Below are positions 8,385 through 17,195 of a DNA stretch of 64,000 nucleotides, piece after piece. Numbering within the stretch: the first letter of the stretch is position 1; the number at the start of each line of letters is the position of its first letter. The position numbers and the translations under genes are program-made. Under the pieces are notes generated by a model. It was not told the origin of the DNA. It made no database searches and saw nothing but the letters and a program-made list of their open reading frames with translations. Origin of the DNA: Planctomycetota bacterium (GTDB lineage: Bacteria > Planctomycetota > Planctomycetia > Gemmatales > Gemmataceae); assembly GCA_029777335.1 (NCBI GenBank), contig JAKOSN010000086.1, positions 48,388 to 112,387 on the forward strand. The letters are read 5' to 3'.

Positions 8385-8478
8385 GTGCCTCTCCTTGCTC
8401 TGTACCGAGGGCCCATGGGCGCTGGCCTGGCTCCCCGTTAAAGTAACGGCAGAACTCATCGTTCCTGAAGGGGAGCCT

Positions 8479-8985
8479 ATGCCGTCACCACCCGCGCCCG
8501 TCTATACACCCATTCTGGCCACGCTTGGCTATGTGATGTCTCCCGATGGCAAGGAGGTGCTGATGGTGCATCGCCATCGCCGCCCGGAAGATGCTCACCT
8601 TGGCAAGTACAACGGCCTGGGCGGCAAGCTTCACGCCGATGAGGACGTGGTTGCTGGTTTGAAACGGGAGATTCGGGAAGAAGCAGGCATCGAGTGCGAG
8701 GCGCTTGTGCTTCGCGGCACGATCAGCTGGCCAGGGTTTGGCAAGGGCGGCGAGAACTGGTTCGGCTTTATCTTTCGCGTTGATCGCTTTCGTGGGGAGC
8801 CATTCACCGAAAACGAGGATGGTCCGCTCCTCTGGGTGCCGGTCGATCGTCTGATGGAACTTCCGATGTGGGAAGGCGATCGGCATTTCCTTCCCCTGGT
8901 TTTCGCGAACCCCGGGCAGCAATTCCACGGGGTGATGCCCTATTGCGACGGCAAACCAATCCGCTGGCAGTTCCACTGGGTGTAA
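8479..8985 (+). CDS. Nudix hydrolase, MutT/MTH1-like
   Basis: A 168-residue enzyme that hydrolyses a nucleoside diphosphate linked to another moiety. The full Nudix box is present at about residues 53-75: GGKLHADE, seven residues, then REIREEAGI. The preceding KYNGLGGK resembles the GKWNGLGGK of MTH1-type 8-oxo-dGTPases, so sanitising oxidised nucleotides is a plausible role. The C-terminal half (ISWPGFGKGGENWFGFIFRV, then HFLPLVF) also follows the MTH1 pattern. The ATG at 8479 is preceded by GGGGAG. It converges on the polysaccharide genes, which end at 9015. Confidence 0.88.
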   Translation: MPSPPAPVYTPILATLGYVMSPDGKEVLMVHRHRRPEDAHLGKYNGLGGKLHADEDVVAGLKREIREEAGIECEALVLRGTISWPGFGKGGENWFGFIFRVDRFRGEPFTENEDGPLLWVPVDRLMELPMWEGDRHFLPLVFANPGQQFHGVMPYCDGKPIRWQFHWV

Positions 8986-9014
8986 AGCCGAGCGTTCGCC
9001 CCGAGGCGGTTCTC

Positions 9015-10583
9015 TCAAACGGATGCCCTGGATTGCTCCGCCGGTTCGGTCTCGGGATCATCCCACGCCATCTGCTTCGCCTCCGCAAGACGTTCCTGAG
9101 GTGAGCGGAGCCGAAGCAGGGTTCGGATCAGGTAGGTGACAATGAGGGTGAAATCGTAGCGCCCGTTGACCACTGCCGCATAGTAGGCCTCGGCGGCGTA
9201 GATCTCGTCCTCGCTGGGGTTGGGACCATAGCGGATGGACGCCTCGGTTACCAGCCCGGCCTTGCAGCGCAGGTAGAGCGAACGCCACTCGGGAGGAAGC
9301 TGTTCGATCTCTGCCCGGCTGCGGGGGGGAACCCCCACCAACCGCAACTCTCCCTTCGCCACATTGAGCAGCCCGGGCAAAAACCGGAAAACAAAATCGC
9401 TCCAGCTTCGTTGCAGTCCCGGGCGGATCGGACCGAGTGCGGTCTCCGTGGGGACAAAGGTGTACAGGGCAATGTTGCGCCACCCCATCTCCTCGGGAGG
9501 GGCCGGCATCTGAATCACCGGAGTTGTGTTCAACCGGCGAAAGATCCAGGTGATGAGAAAGAGCGGGGCGAAAAGCAGCAGGAGGAGACAGGCGGACACG
9601 CGCGAGAGGAACCCGGCCAGCGTCCGGCCGATGGCGTAGTCCGAGAGCGTGCCCAGGATAAAGTCGTCGGTGATCACGGTCGTGCCATCCGGACCACCTT
9701 TGAGAAGGCGATTGCGGTCGATGATCACCTCGTCGAGATCGAGTTCCTGCCCCACGTAACTTCCGGGGAGGATCAGGGCATTGGTCACGGTGCAGCCACG
9801 GTCGACAATACAGTCGTTGCCGACAACCGCGTGCGGACCCAGCTTGACCATCGCGCCAATCTCGCAGTTCTCACCGAGATAGATGGGGGGGATGACCTGG
9901 GCGGTGGGATGGAGCACCACGTTGCGCGACAACCAGACACGCGGCTCGATCTCCCGTGCACCCAGCAGGAGTTCGGGAAACTCCTTGTTCATCACCTGGT
10001 TCTGGGCGGCCAGGATATCGCCAAAGTCACCCATGCGCAGGGGCTTCCCGACCTCATACCAGTGCTGTTCGTTCATGGCGAGGTCGCGCAGATGCTGAGT
10101 GATGCGTGTGCGGTCGGCATCGCTGGCCAGAGTCGAAAGATGCTCGCGGGTCAGAAGGGCCCAGCCCGTCCAGGCGCGGTCCGGACCGTGAGTAAAGAGG
10201 AGCGGCTCCACACCAGGACGCTGGGTATGAATTTCCTCCAGGGCCAGCGGAGGCAAGGTGTCGGCGTGGCCGAAGAGGAGCCGTTCGTGGTTTGCCGTGG
10301 TCAGGTCGATGGTTTTCAACAGCCAGTAGGGGCGAGCCGGATCACGCACCAGGTGATAGGTGAACTGACTGCCCCAGCGGGCGCCATCTTCCAGGTGATG
10401 CTCGATCTTTTCAGGAAGATGACTGAGGATAAAGTCGTAGCGGCGCACTCCCTGGCGGGCGAAGAATTCGACCAGATGCTGAAGAAACGGACGATCGAGA
10501 AGGTGCATCAGGGGCACCGGATACCAGTCGGCGAGGGCCGCCTCGTTGGTCCACTCCCCGGTCGCCATGATGACCGCCCGCAT
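9015..10583 (-). CDS. Nucleotidyltransferase-like / hexapeptide beta-helix / degenerate sugar transferase fusion
   Basis: 522 residues in three parts. Residues 1-220 resemble NDP-sugar pyrophosphorylases in fold (MRAVIMATG, PVPLMHLLDRPFLQH), but the GxGTRL signature is not kept. Residues about 225-310 are left-handed beta-helix hexapeptide repeats (HPTAQVIPPIYLGENCEIGA, GNDCIVDRG). A membrane helix follows (CLLLLLFAPLFLITWIF), then a region like the end of bacterial phosphoglycosyl transferases (LLNVAKGELRLVGVPPRSR). The KFRSM and DELPQ catalytic motifs of that family are missing. Its neighbour at 10640 has them all, so this protein looks like a non-catalytic partner or a regulator of repeat-unit assembly. 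It is the last gene of a three-gene minus-strand cluster. Confidence 0.8.
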   Translation of the reverse strand: MRAVIMATGEWTNEAALADWYPVPLMHLLDRPFLQHLVEFFARQGVRRYDFILSHLPEKIEHHLEDGARWGSQFTYHLVRDPARPYWLLKTIDLTTANHERLLFGHADTLPPLALEEIHTQRPGVEPLLFTHGPDRAWTGWALLTREHLSTLASDADRTRITQHLRDLAMNEQHWYEVGKPLRMGDFGDILAAQNQVMNKEFPELLLGAREIEPRVWLSRNVVLHPTAQVIPPIYLGENCEIGAMVKLGPHAVVGNDCIVDRGCTVTNALILPGSYVGQELDLDEVIIDRNRLLKGGPDGTTVITDDFILGTLSDYAIGRTLAGFLSRVSACLLLLLFAPLFLITWIFRRLNTTPVIQMPAPPEEMGWRNIALYTFVPTETALGPIRPGLQRSWSDFVFRFLPGLLNVAKGELRLVGVPPRSRAEIEQLPPEWRSLYLRCKAGLVTEASIRYGPNPSEDEIYAAEAYYAAVVNGRYDFTLIVTYLIRTLLRLRSPQERLAEAKQMAWDDPETEPAEQSRASV

Positions 10584-10639
10584 CGTCAGTTCCTCTCAAG
10601 CCAGAGCGCGGTTTTTGCTCATTGTGGTCAGGGCACCGA

Positions 10640-11494
10640 TCAGAACGCCCCGCGTCCGGTGAGCACGGCCGGGATGGTCTGGATCATCAATTTCAGATCA
10701 AACCAGATACTTTGACTCTCGATATACTTGACATCCATCTCGACCTGCTGGGGGAAGGGGATATTGCCCCGGCCGCTCACCTGCCAGATGCATGTCAGCC
10801 CCGGAATCACATCGAGGCGCCGACGATCGGCCAGGGTGTATCTGGCGACCTCCGACGGCACCGGCGGGCGCGGGCCGACCAGAGACATGTCGCCCTTGAG
10901 CACACACCACAACTGGGGGAGTTCGTCGATGCTTAACTTGCGAATCAGCCGACCGATACGCGTGACCCGGGGGTCGTTCTTCATCTTGAAGGTGATGCTC
11001 TCGGCGTGATCGTTCTGCATCGCCAGCAAGATCTGGCGTGTTTTGGGATCCAGATCGTCCATCTTGTTGACGAGCTGAGCCAGTTCTTCCCGGGAGAGCT
11101 TCATCAGCTCTTCCATCCGTTTTTTGATCTCCTCGGCATTGACCACCATGGAGCGAAACTTGGGGAAGGGGAACTCCCGGCCCCAGCGCCCCACGCGTTT
11201 CTGCCAGAAGAGAGCCGGGCCGCCATCGGTGCGCTTGATGATCAGGGCCACCACGGCAAAGAGAGGGCTGAGAAGGATCAGCATGGTGGCTGCCACCAGG
11301 ATGTCGAGGCCGCGTTTGAGAGCCTTGGCCCCGCCGATGATCAGCAACCAGGAATATTTCTTCCACAGAAAACGAAAGTTGTTGACCAGCCGTCCGGTTC
11401 CACGAGTGCCACGCGCGTAGCGCTCGTGCATGATGTGCATCAGGAGCAGCCGATCTTCCTGTGTCTGTGTGTTCGGACTGGTCGCGGTCGACAT
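10640..11494 (-). CDS. Undecaprenyl-phosphate sugar phosphotransferase (PGT)
   Basis: A 284-residue membrane enzyme that starts a polysaccharide repeat unit by moving sugar-1-phosphate from a UDP-sugar to undecaprenyl phosphate. One hydrophobic hairpin (DILVAATMLILLSPLFAVVALII) precedes the catalytic domain. That domain has KFRSM, the Asp-Glu dyad in LSIDELPQLW, KGDMSLVGPRPP, and PGLTCIWQVSGR. The protein is of the short WcaJ/PglC-like type, lacking the extra four-helix N-terminal region. It is 25 bases downstream of the STAS gene and 56 bases upstream of the beta-helix fusion, forming one probable operon. Confidence 0.92.
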   Translation of the reverse strand: MSTATSPNTQTQEDRLLLMHIMHERYARGTRGTGRLVNNFRFLWKKYSWLLIIGGAKALKRGLDILVAATMLILLSPLFAVVALIIKRTDGGPALFWQKRVGRWGREFPFPKFRSMVVNAEEIKKRMEELMKLSREELAQLVNKMDDLDPKTRQILLAMQNDHAESITFKMKNDPRVTRIGRLIRKLSIDELPQLWCVLKGDMSLVGPRPPVPSEVARYTLADRRRLDVIPGLTCIWQVSGRGNIPFPQQVEMDVKYIESQSIWFDLKLMIQTIPAVLTGRGAF

Positions 11495-11519
11495 GGAACG
11501 ACTGCCTCCGCCGAGTCAA

Positions 11520-11891
11520 TCAGGTGGATGGAGTGGTCGAGGATGAGGAGGGAGCAAGCTCGTAGGCAGCCAGCCCTTCCTGGCGCGTGTTGAACACATC
11601 GCAAATCTTGTGCAGGCGCACCAGCTGGAAGAGTGTGCGCACGGGGCGGGTCAGTCCGCAGAGTTTCAGATCGCCGCCCTCGCTCCGCAAGTGCTTGACC
11701 AGGGCGATGATCACCCCGCACCCGGAACTGTCCGCCCAGGTCACTTTTTCGAGATCCATCAGCACTCGCGCTCCGGGCTTGACCAGCCCGAGCATCTGCT
11801 TGTTGAACCCCGGGCTGGTCAACGCATCGAGATGCGGGAACTGCGGTGTCAGAACGATGACCCCCTTGTGTTCCTCGTGCTGAATATCCAT
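11520..11891 (-). CDS. STAS-domain anti-sigma-factor antagonist
   Basis: A 123-residue single STAS domain. The phosphorylatable serine motif is clear (VTWADSSGCGVII). Proteins of this family switch partner proteins through Ser phosphorylation and dephosphorylation. No anti-sigma kinase or PP2C phosphatase lies near, so its partner is elsewhere. Being first in the polysaccharide cluster suggests it regulates polysaccharide synthesis. The start ATG at 11891 has GGAGG nine bases upstream; the in-frame extension further upstream is not conserved-looking. The tail is Ser/Thr-rich. Confidence 0.88.
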   Translation of the reverse strand: MDIQHEEHKGVIVLTPQFPHLDALTSPGFNKQMLGLVKPGARVLMDLEKVTWADSSGCGVIIALVKHLRSEGGDLKLCGLTRPVRTLFQLVRLHKICDVFNTRQEGLAAYELAPSSSSTTPST

Positions 11892-12068
11892 CGAAGAAGT
11901 CCTCCGGGTAGGTGTTGTTGGGGCTGGGGCACTCACTCCATGCAGCGCTCCAGCAAGGGGCCACCAGCGCAGATCGTGTCGCACGGCACCCGGCCAATCC
12001 GGAGAGGCGAGCGATGCGCGGGAGAACGGCCTGCGTTTAGTGCATTATCCGCTTTCTGCGCCAGTCGG

Positions 12069-12134
12069 GACAGGGATTTTTTTTTCATTTTCACCCGCCA
12101 TCCCTGTCGGGCGAACAAAAAAAAACGACAGGGA
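12069..12134. repeat. Three-copy GACAGGGA element with T9 and A9 tracts
   Basis: GACAGGGA (12069-12076) is followed by nine T, then the inverted copy TCCCTGTC (12101-12108), then nine A, then GACAGGGA again (12127-12134). The middle copy can pair with either flank, giving two mutually exclusive hairpins. It lies in the 505-base divergent gap 11892-12396 between the STAS and Wzz genes, where a leader switch or operator cluster would make sense. Nothing else in the gap looks like a gene. Confidence 0.45.
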
Positions 12135-12396
12135 CCACCCCTTGGGTCTTCTCTTTCGGATCCACTGACGGAAGGAATTCGATCCCTTTCTGGGGAACTG
12201 AGGGGGAGCAGAGAAAATTCGCTTCACCGAAGTTCCATGGTTGTGATAGATTTTCTTATTGGTGTCGCTTGAGATGAGACTTCAGGAATTCGACCCAGCG
12301 CTGCAGCGACTCGCGGCAACCCCGAGACAACCGGGTCTCGAACGATCACCGGAATCCAATCCCTGGTCTCCAGAGCGTCCGCGGAGGATAGCATTC

Positions 12397-14580
12397 ATGC
12401 CACCCGATCATGTTGCAGCCTATCCCGCGAGTCCCCCGGACCCGTACGCCGAGGCCCCAGCTGATAATAAAGCGGTTCCCCCCGGGTTGCTCGCGCAGGC
12501 TCTGCAGATCCCGCTGCGGCGATGGCCGTTGTCTCTGGCCTGTGTGCTCATCAGCGCGGTGATTGCCGCCATCGTCGGCATGATGGTTCGAGAAGAGCTG
12601 TACGAAGTCACCGGCGTGCTGCTCTACCGACCCCCAGGGGGGGGACAGTCGGAACTGTCGGAACTCTATCGACCCCCGAGCACCGAAACCCTGGTCGGCA
12701 CCATCGATTCGCCCCAGGACATGAATATCCTCGTCGAGAAGTTTCATCTGAAGATGACCGCCGAGGCGCTCGGCAAGCAAATCAAGTACGAGCAGAATCC
12801 GCCCCGTTCCCAGCGAGTGGAGGTGAAACTCAAGTGGGGCGATGCCAAGGAGGGGGCCGCGATCGTCAACGAGTTGATGGAACTGCACAGCAAGCGCGTT
12901 CGGGACAGCCTTGAACCGTTGCAGAAGGATTCGTTGCGCACGGTGGAAGGTCGGCGCAAGGATGCCGAGGAGAAACTCGAAATCGCCAACCGGGAGTTTG
13001 AGACCTTCCTCACGCAGCGCGGCATCATTGGGGATCTCGACACCTTCAAGAAGGATCTCGATACCAAGATCGCCAACGCGGAACGCGAGCTGCTCGACGG
13101 ACAGAGCAAGATCCGCGGACTCGAAAGCCAGGTGCGTGCCGCCGACGATCGGATCGCTGAACTGGAGAAGATGATCCGCGAGAAATCGTTGCAGGAACTG
13201 GAAGAGGCTGCCAAACGCGACGGTCAGTATGAGAAGGAACGCCGCGATCTGACAGACAAGTTGACCGCCGAGCAAAATGCCCGGGCCGAGACCAAGCCTC
13301 AGGCTGATTCTGCCGCAGCCAACTTTGCCATCGACGACAAATTGTTTCGCATGAAGATTGTCGCCGAAGAGAAGTGGCGCGAATCGAAGGCGAAGCGGGA
13401 TCAACTGGCCGCCAAGCTCGAAGGCCACGACAACAAGATCGCCAAGATGACGAAGGATCTCAACGAGTTTCCGCGCGTCTACTTCAAGATTCGCGTGCAG
13501 AAGTATGTGGATGAACGCGAAAAGGCCCGGGACGAGCTGGCCGCCGCGATGCGCAACATCACCACCGCCCAGGAACGTGTGAAACTGCTACGCGAAGAGA
13601 AGCAGAAGAAACTCGGCGACCTCAATCGTGGCGAGGGATTGCAGCAGGAAGTGCAGCAGCTGCGCAAGGCGCGCACAGCGGCGCAGAACCTGGAGTTCCA
13701 GCTCAAGCAACTCCCCGACCAGGTAACCATTCAAAGCAAGGCAGAGCCTCCGCCCAACGCGACCAGTTCCACGTTCAAGAAGAAGGCAGCCCTCACGTTC
13801 GCCATCTGCTTCGTGGTGCTGATGGGGGCGGTCATTATTCGCGATCTCATGGCCACGGCGGCAACCACCAGTAACGTGGCGGCTCGCATGGCCTTACCAG
13901 TGCTTTCGCGTTTCCAACTCCCTGATCCAAGCCAGCGCTGGGCGGTGAACGATCGGTCACGCGGTAACATGGAAACACGTTCGCTGGCGTTAAAACTCCG
14001 GCAATACCTCCCCGAGACGGGCGGCACCATCCTGTTTAGCTCGCTCAATCCCGGGGTGGAAGTGGAGGACCTGATCAGCGATCTGAGCCGCTTCCTGACG
14101 CTGCAGGATGAGCAGGTGCTGATCCTCGATGCGCGCATCGGGCAACCGCAGGGCCAGCTGGGACCGCCCTGGCTGGATCCGATGTCGCTGAAAGAGCCCA
14201 CGTTGACCGGGATCGTCGATGTCGGCCTGGTGCAGTACCTGGTCTTTGAGGGGCAAAGCATCTGGGACAAGATTCAGCGCACTCGGATGGCCAGAGCTGA
14301 CTATCTCCCCGCAGGCGGACCCTGCCTCGCGACCGATGTGCTGGCGTCGCAGCAAATGCGGGAACTGATCCCAGAACTGCGCAAACGCTATTCGGTGGTG
14401 TTGCTCGTGAGTCCCCCGCTGACGAGCCCGATTGATGTGGAAATTCTCGCAGGCTACGTGGAAGGGATTGTGATTGTTCTCAACAAGCCGTTGAACAAGG
14501 GAACGGATGAAGCGGTGGCGGTGGTCCGAAACCTCAAGGATCTACGGGCCCCGTTGCTGGGCTGTGTTCTGTGTGATTGA
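12397..14580 (+). CDS. Wzz-type polysaccharide co-polymerase with degenerate BY-kinase domain
   Basis: 727 residues. After a Pro-rich N-terminus there is a first membrane helix (LACVLISAVIAAIVGMMV), then a Wzz domain with the YRPP segment. About 350 residues of charged coiled coil follow, then a second membrane helix (AALTFAICFVVLMGAVII). The C-terminal 220 residues follow the fold of bacterial tyrosine kinases, but the Walker A position reads FSSLNPGVEVEDL instead of a GEGKS/T loop. Walker A' is VLILDARIG, and Walker B has lost its Asp (VVLLVSPPL). There is no Tyr cluster at the end. It should set chain length or export, without ATP hydrolysis of its own. GGAGG precedes the ATG at 12397. It faces the transferase operon across a divergent promoter region. 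Confidence 0.87.
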   Translation: MPPDHVAAYPASPPDPYAEAPADNKAVPPGLLAQALQIPLRRWPLSLACVLISAVIAAIVGMMVREELYEVTGVLLYRPPGGGQSELSELYRPPSTETLVGTIDSPQDMNILVEKFHLKMTAEALGKQIKYEQNPPRSQRVEVKLKWGDAKEGAAIVNELMELHSKRVRDSLEPLQKDSLRTVEGRRKDAEEKLEIANREFETFLTQRGIIGDLDTFKKDLDTKIANAERELLDGQSKIRGLESQVRAADDRIAELEKMIREKSLQELEEAAKRDGQYEKERRDLTDKLTAEQNARAETKPQADSAAANFAIDDKLFRMKIVAEEKWRESKAKRDQLAAKLEGHDNKIAKMTKDLNEFPRVYFKIRVQKYVDEREKARDELAAAMRNITTAQERVKLLREEKQKKLGDLNRGEGLQQEVQQLRKARTAAQNLEFQLKQLPDQVTIQSKAEPPPNATSSTFKKKAALTFAICFVVLMGAVIIRDLMATAATTSNVAARMALPVLSRFQLPDPSQRWAVNDRSRGNMETRSLALKLRQYLPETGGTILFSSLNPGVEVEDLISDLSRFLTLQDEQVLILDARIGQPQGQLGPPWLDPMSLKEPTLTGIVDVGLVQYLVFEGQSIWDKIQRTRMARADYLPAGGPCLATDVLASQQMRELIPELRKRYSVVLLVSPPLTSPIDVEILAGYVEGIVIVLNKPLNKGTDEAVAVVRNLKDLRAPLLGCVLCD

Positions 14581-14679
14581 GTGGTGCGACTCCGTGGCAC
14601 TGTCACGGCCAGCAGGATGGCGCCGCGCTGCAATTGCATCGCCCCTGGTCAACCCGTGAACCGCTCGCCACACAACTCC

Positions 14680-15615
14680 ATGGGTGCAAGCGTGAGAAAG
14701 CTCAAGGTCATTGAGGGCGACAAGGATGATGTGGGCCGCGAATTCGACCTCCCGGAAGACCGGGACTTTGTGATCGGACGCGCTCTGGATACCAACACCG
14801 CCTTTCACGATACACAGGTTTCCGGCAGACACGGGCGGATCTATGTCGAGAACGACTCTGTCTACCTTGTCGATCTGGGAAGTTCAAATGGAACCTTCCT
14901 CGATGACTCCACCAGGGCCCTGGAGGCCAAGCATCCGGTTCTTCTTACCCACGGACAGATCATCCGTCTGGGGAAGATGACCCGGCTGGAGTTCATCGAT
15001 GAAAGCGTTCATCTGATGAAGACGCAGCAGGCAACTCCCGAACAACTCGCCGAGTTGCGCAAAATGCGCGCCCGCCAGGCGACCGTGGTCGAAAAGCCTC
15101 GGCGCGGTCCGCTTGAACGTGAACCGGGGGCCAACATCGGGCTGGCTCCGGGATCGGGAGGGATGCGCGCCATGGGAGCTTCGGCCGCGGCCCCCGCTGC
15201 GCCGCCCGCTCCTCCCGCTCCGACCACGCCGCCCCCGCAGACGATCGCAGTTAATTGCACCTGCGGACAGCAACTCCTGGCCCGCGAGCAGTACGCTGGG
15301 ATGCAGGTGCGCTGCCCCAACTGTCGCAACATGGTGATGCTCCCCGGTCGCGCCGCCCTGGCCCAGCCGGTGGCGCCTCCCTCTCCCCTGGGGGCTGCGC
15401 CTTCCCCATCGGGCACGCCGGGATTCCCCCCTCCCTTTCCCCCGCCGGGGCAAACGCCCCCTTTCGGCGCCCCCGCACAGCCCCTTTCTGTTCCGGATTT
15501 TGGCGAGGGGAATAATCGCAAATTGAAGCCGATTGTGGTGGTTGCCGTCCTGCTCCCGGTGATCCTCCTGATCATCGCCACCGTGGTGGTGGTCAAGATG
15601 GTCCTCTCTCAGTGA
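14680..15615 (+). CDS. FHA-domain, zinc-ribbon, tail-anchored membrane protein
   Basis: About 311 residues. The FHA domain (about 5-105) has the phosphothreonine-binding signature: VIGRALDTN, then VSGRHGRI, then GSSNGTFLD. A Pro/Ala-rich linker leads to a zinc ribbon (CTCG, then RCPNC about 27 residues later), a second Pro-rich stretch and a C-terminal transmembrane helix (IVVVAVLLPVILLIIATVVV). The FHA domain is therefore cytoplasmic and probably docks proteins phosphorylated by the Hanks-type kinases common in this window. It lies 100 bases after the Wzz gene on the same strand. The start is uncertain: ATG 14680 or GTG 14692, neither with a good ribosome site. Confidence 0.88.
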   Translation: MGASVRKLKVIEGDKDDVGREFDLPEDRDFVIGRALDTNTAFHDTQVSGRHGRIYVENDSVYLVDLGSSNGTFLDDSTRALEAKHPVLLTHGQIIRLGKMTRLEFIDESVHLMKTQQATPEQLAELRKMRARQATVVEKPRRGPLEREPGANIGLAPGSGGMRAMGASAAAPAAPPAPPAPTTPPPQTIAVNCTCGQQLLAREQYAGMQVRCPNCRNMVMLPGRAALAQPVAPPSPLGAAPSPSGTPGFPPPFPPPGQTPPFGAPAQPLSVPDFGEGNNRKLKPIVVVAVLLPVILLIIATVVVVKMVLSQ

Positions 15616-15640
15616 GAACCCGTCGAGGGGTGCTTGCGCG

Positions 15641-15678
15641 CGCAGAGCTCGTTCCGGTCCGCTTGAACGAGCCCTGCG
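15641..15678. terminator. Bidirectional hairpin between FHA gene and mgtE
   Basis: CGCAGAGCTCGTTC (15641-15654) pairs with GAACGAGCCCTGCG (15665-15678) over 13 of 14 positions, with a 10-base loop. It lies between two convergent genes ending at 15615 and 15685. There is no T tract on either side. Confidence 0.5.
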
Positions 15679-15684
15679 AACCGG

Positions 15685-17103
15685 TCAGCCCCCAGCGCCC
15701 ATCGCCATCATTTCCCCGAGGAAAACCCGCGCGATGGTGAAGTAGATGATGATGCCTGTCACATCGACAAAGGTGGCAACAAACGGACTGGAGGCGATCC
15801 CGGGATCCACGCCGATGCTTTTGAAGACCAGCGGCAGCATGGAGCCGATCAAGGTCCCCCACATGCAGATGGCGGCCACTGCCTGCCCCACGACCAGCGT
15901 GAGCAAGAGCAGTGGAGTCTGCGGAACGGGGGAGTGGTTCTGGAGCAGTTCGGGGTAGAAGTAGAGCAAGCCGGTGCGGACCAGGGCGATCACTCCGAGG
16001 GTGCCTCCGAGGGCAAGCCCCATCAACAATTCATGGCGCAGAACCTTGTACCATTCCTGGGCATTGGCCTGCCCCAGAGCGAGGGCGCGCGTGATCAGGG
16101 CGGCTGCCTGAGAGCCCGAGTTGCCTCCCACTGAGATGCACAGGGGCACAAAGAGCGCCAGCACCGTGACCGTTTTCATCGCCTCGTCGAAGTAAGCCAT
16201 GGCGTTGAAGGTGAACATCTCGGCGATAAACAGCGCAGCCAGCCAGATGGCTCGTTGGCGCCAGACCTTGATAAACGGGGCTTCCAGGTAGTGTTCGGCG
16301 ATCGGTCCGACGGCCCCCATGCGCTGCACGTCCTCGGTGGCCTCCTCAACCACGACGTCGATGACATCGTCGTGGGTGACGATGCCGATCAGCCGTCCCT
16401 CGTCGTCTACCACGGGGATGGCGAGGAGGTCGTAGCGTGCGATCTCGGCGGCCACCTTCTCGGTATCCTCGGTCGCCTTGACGCTGACAATCTGCGTCTC
16501 CATGAAGTCCTTGATCAGTGCGGTGCGCGATTTCAGGATCAGGTCGCGAAGCGAGACGACGCCTTCCAGCCGGCGCTGATCGTTGACGACATAGATGTAG
16601 TAGATCGTTTCGGTGTCGGGAGCCTGAAGCCGCAAGCGTTCGATCGCCTCGCCGGCGGTGATGTGGTTGGGCAGCCAGGCGTAGTCCGTGGTCATGATCG
16701 CCCCGGCGGTGTGCTCGGGGTACTTGACCAGGGTGGCGATGTCGCGTCGATCCGCCTCGTCCACCAGGCGCAGCAATCCCTCGGCCACCTGGGGATTAAG
16801 CTTGCGCAGCAGATCGGCGCGATCGTCAGAGGCCATCTCCTCGATCAGGCGTGCCATCTCGGGTCGACCCGCCCCTTCGACCATTTCCACCTGCAATTCG
16901 AGGGGGAAATACTCGAAGATGGTGGCCTGGTTGGCCACGTTGGTTTTGCGGAGGACGCGCCAGATATCCTCGACACTGAACTCATCGACAAGCGCCTCGG
17001 CAATCGTATTGGGGTGGAGTGCCTCGCAGAACTCCGCCAGTCCGGCCGAGTTATCCTCGGCGAGCATGTGACGAACTTCCGGACTGAACAGCGGATTTGC
17101 CAT
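15685..17103 (-). CDS. mgtE: Magnesium transporter MgtE
   Basis: A 472-residue Mg2+ channel of the inner membrane. It has the N-terminal superhelical domain (about 1-125), two CBS domains (about 130-255, with IGIVTHDDVIDVV), a long plug helix and five membrane helices. The pore motif PLCISVGGNSGSQAAALITRALA is intact. In the characterised family, Mg2+ bound between the N and CBS domains closes the pore. The start MANPLFS at 17103 fits homologues better than the upstream in-frame ATG. It follows panC on the same strand by 92 bases and may share its transcript. Confidence 0.94.
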   Translation of the reverse strand: MANPLFSPEVRHMLAEDNSAGLAEFCEALHPNTIAEALVDEFSVEDIWRVLRKTNVANQATIFEYFPLELQVEMVEGAGRPEMARLIEEMASDDRADLLRKLNPQVAEGLLRLVDEADRRDIATLVKYPEHTAGAIMTTDYAWLPNHITAGEAIERLRLQAPDTETIYYIYVVNDQRRLEGVVSLRDLILKSRTALIKDFMETQIVSVKATEDTEKVAAEIARYDLLAIPVVDDEGRLIGIVTHDDVIDVVVEEATEDVQRMGAVGPIAEHYLEAPFIKVWRQRAIWLAALFIAEMFTFNAMAYFDEAMKTVTVLALFVPLCISVGGNSGSQAAALITRALALGQANAQEWYKVLRHELLMGLALGGTLGVIALVRTGLLYFYPELLQNHSPVPQTPLLLLTLVVGQAVAAICMWGTLIGSMLPLVFKSIGVDPGIASSPFVATFVDVTGIIIYFTIARVFLGEMMAMGAGG

Positions 17104-17195
17104 GCCATCCCCCACCCTTGCCCATCTCAACTGCCGGACGGCAGCGCGGCGTCGTGCCTGCCGTTGTCTGAAGATGGTGTGTGTTTCAGCGGTTC

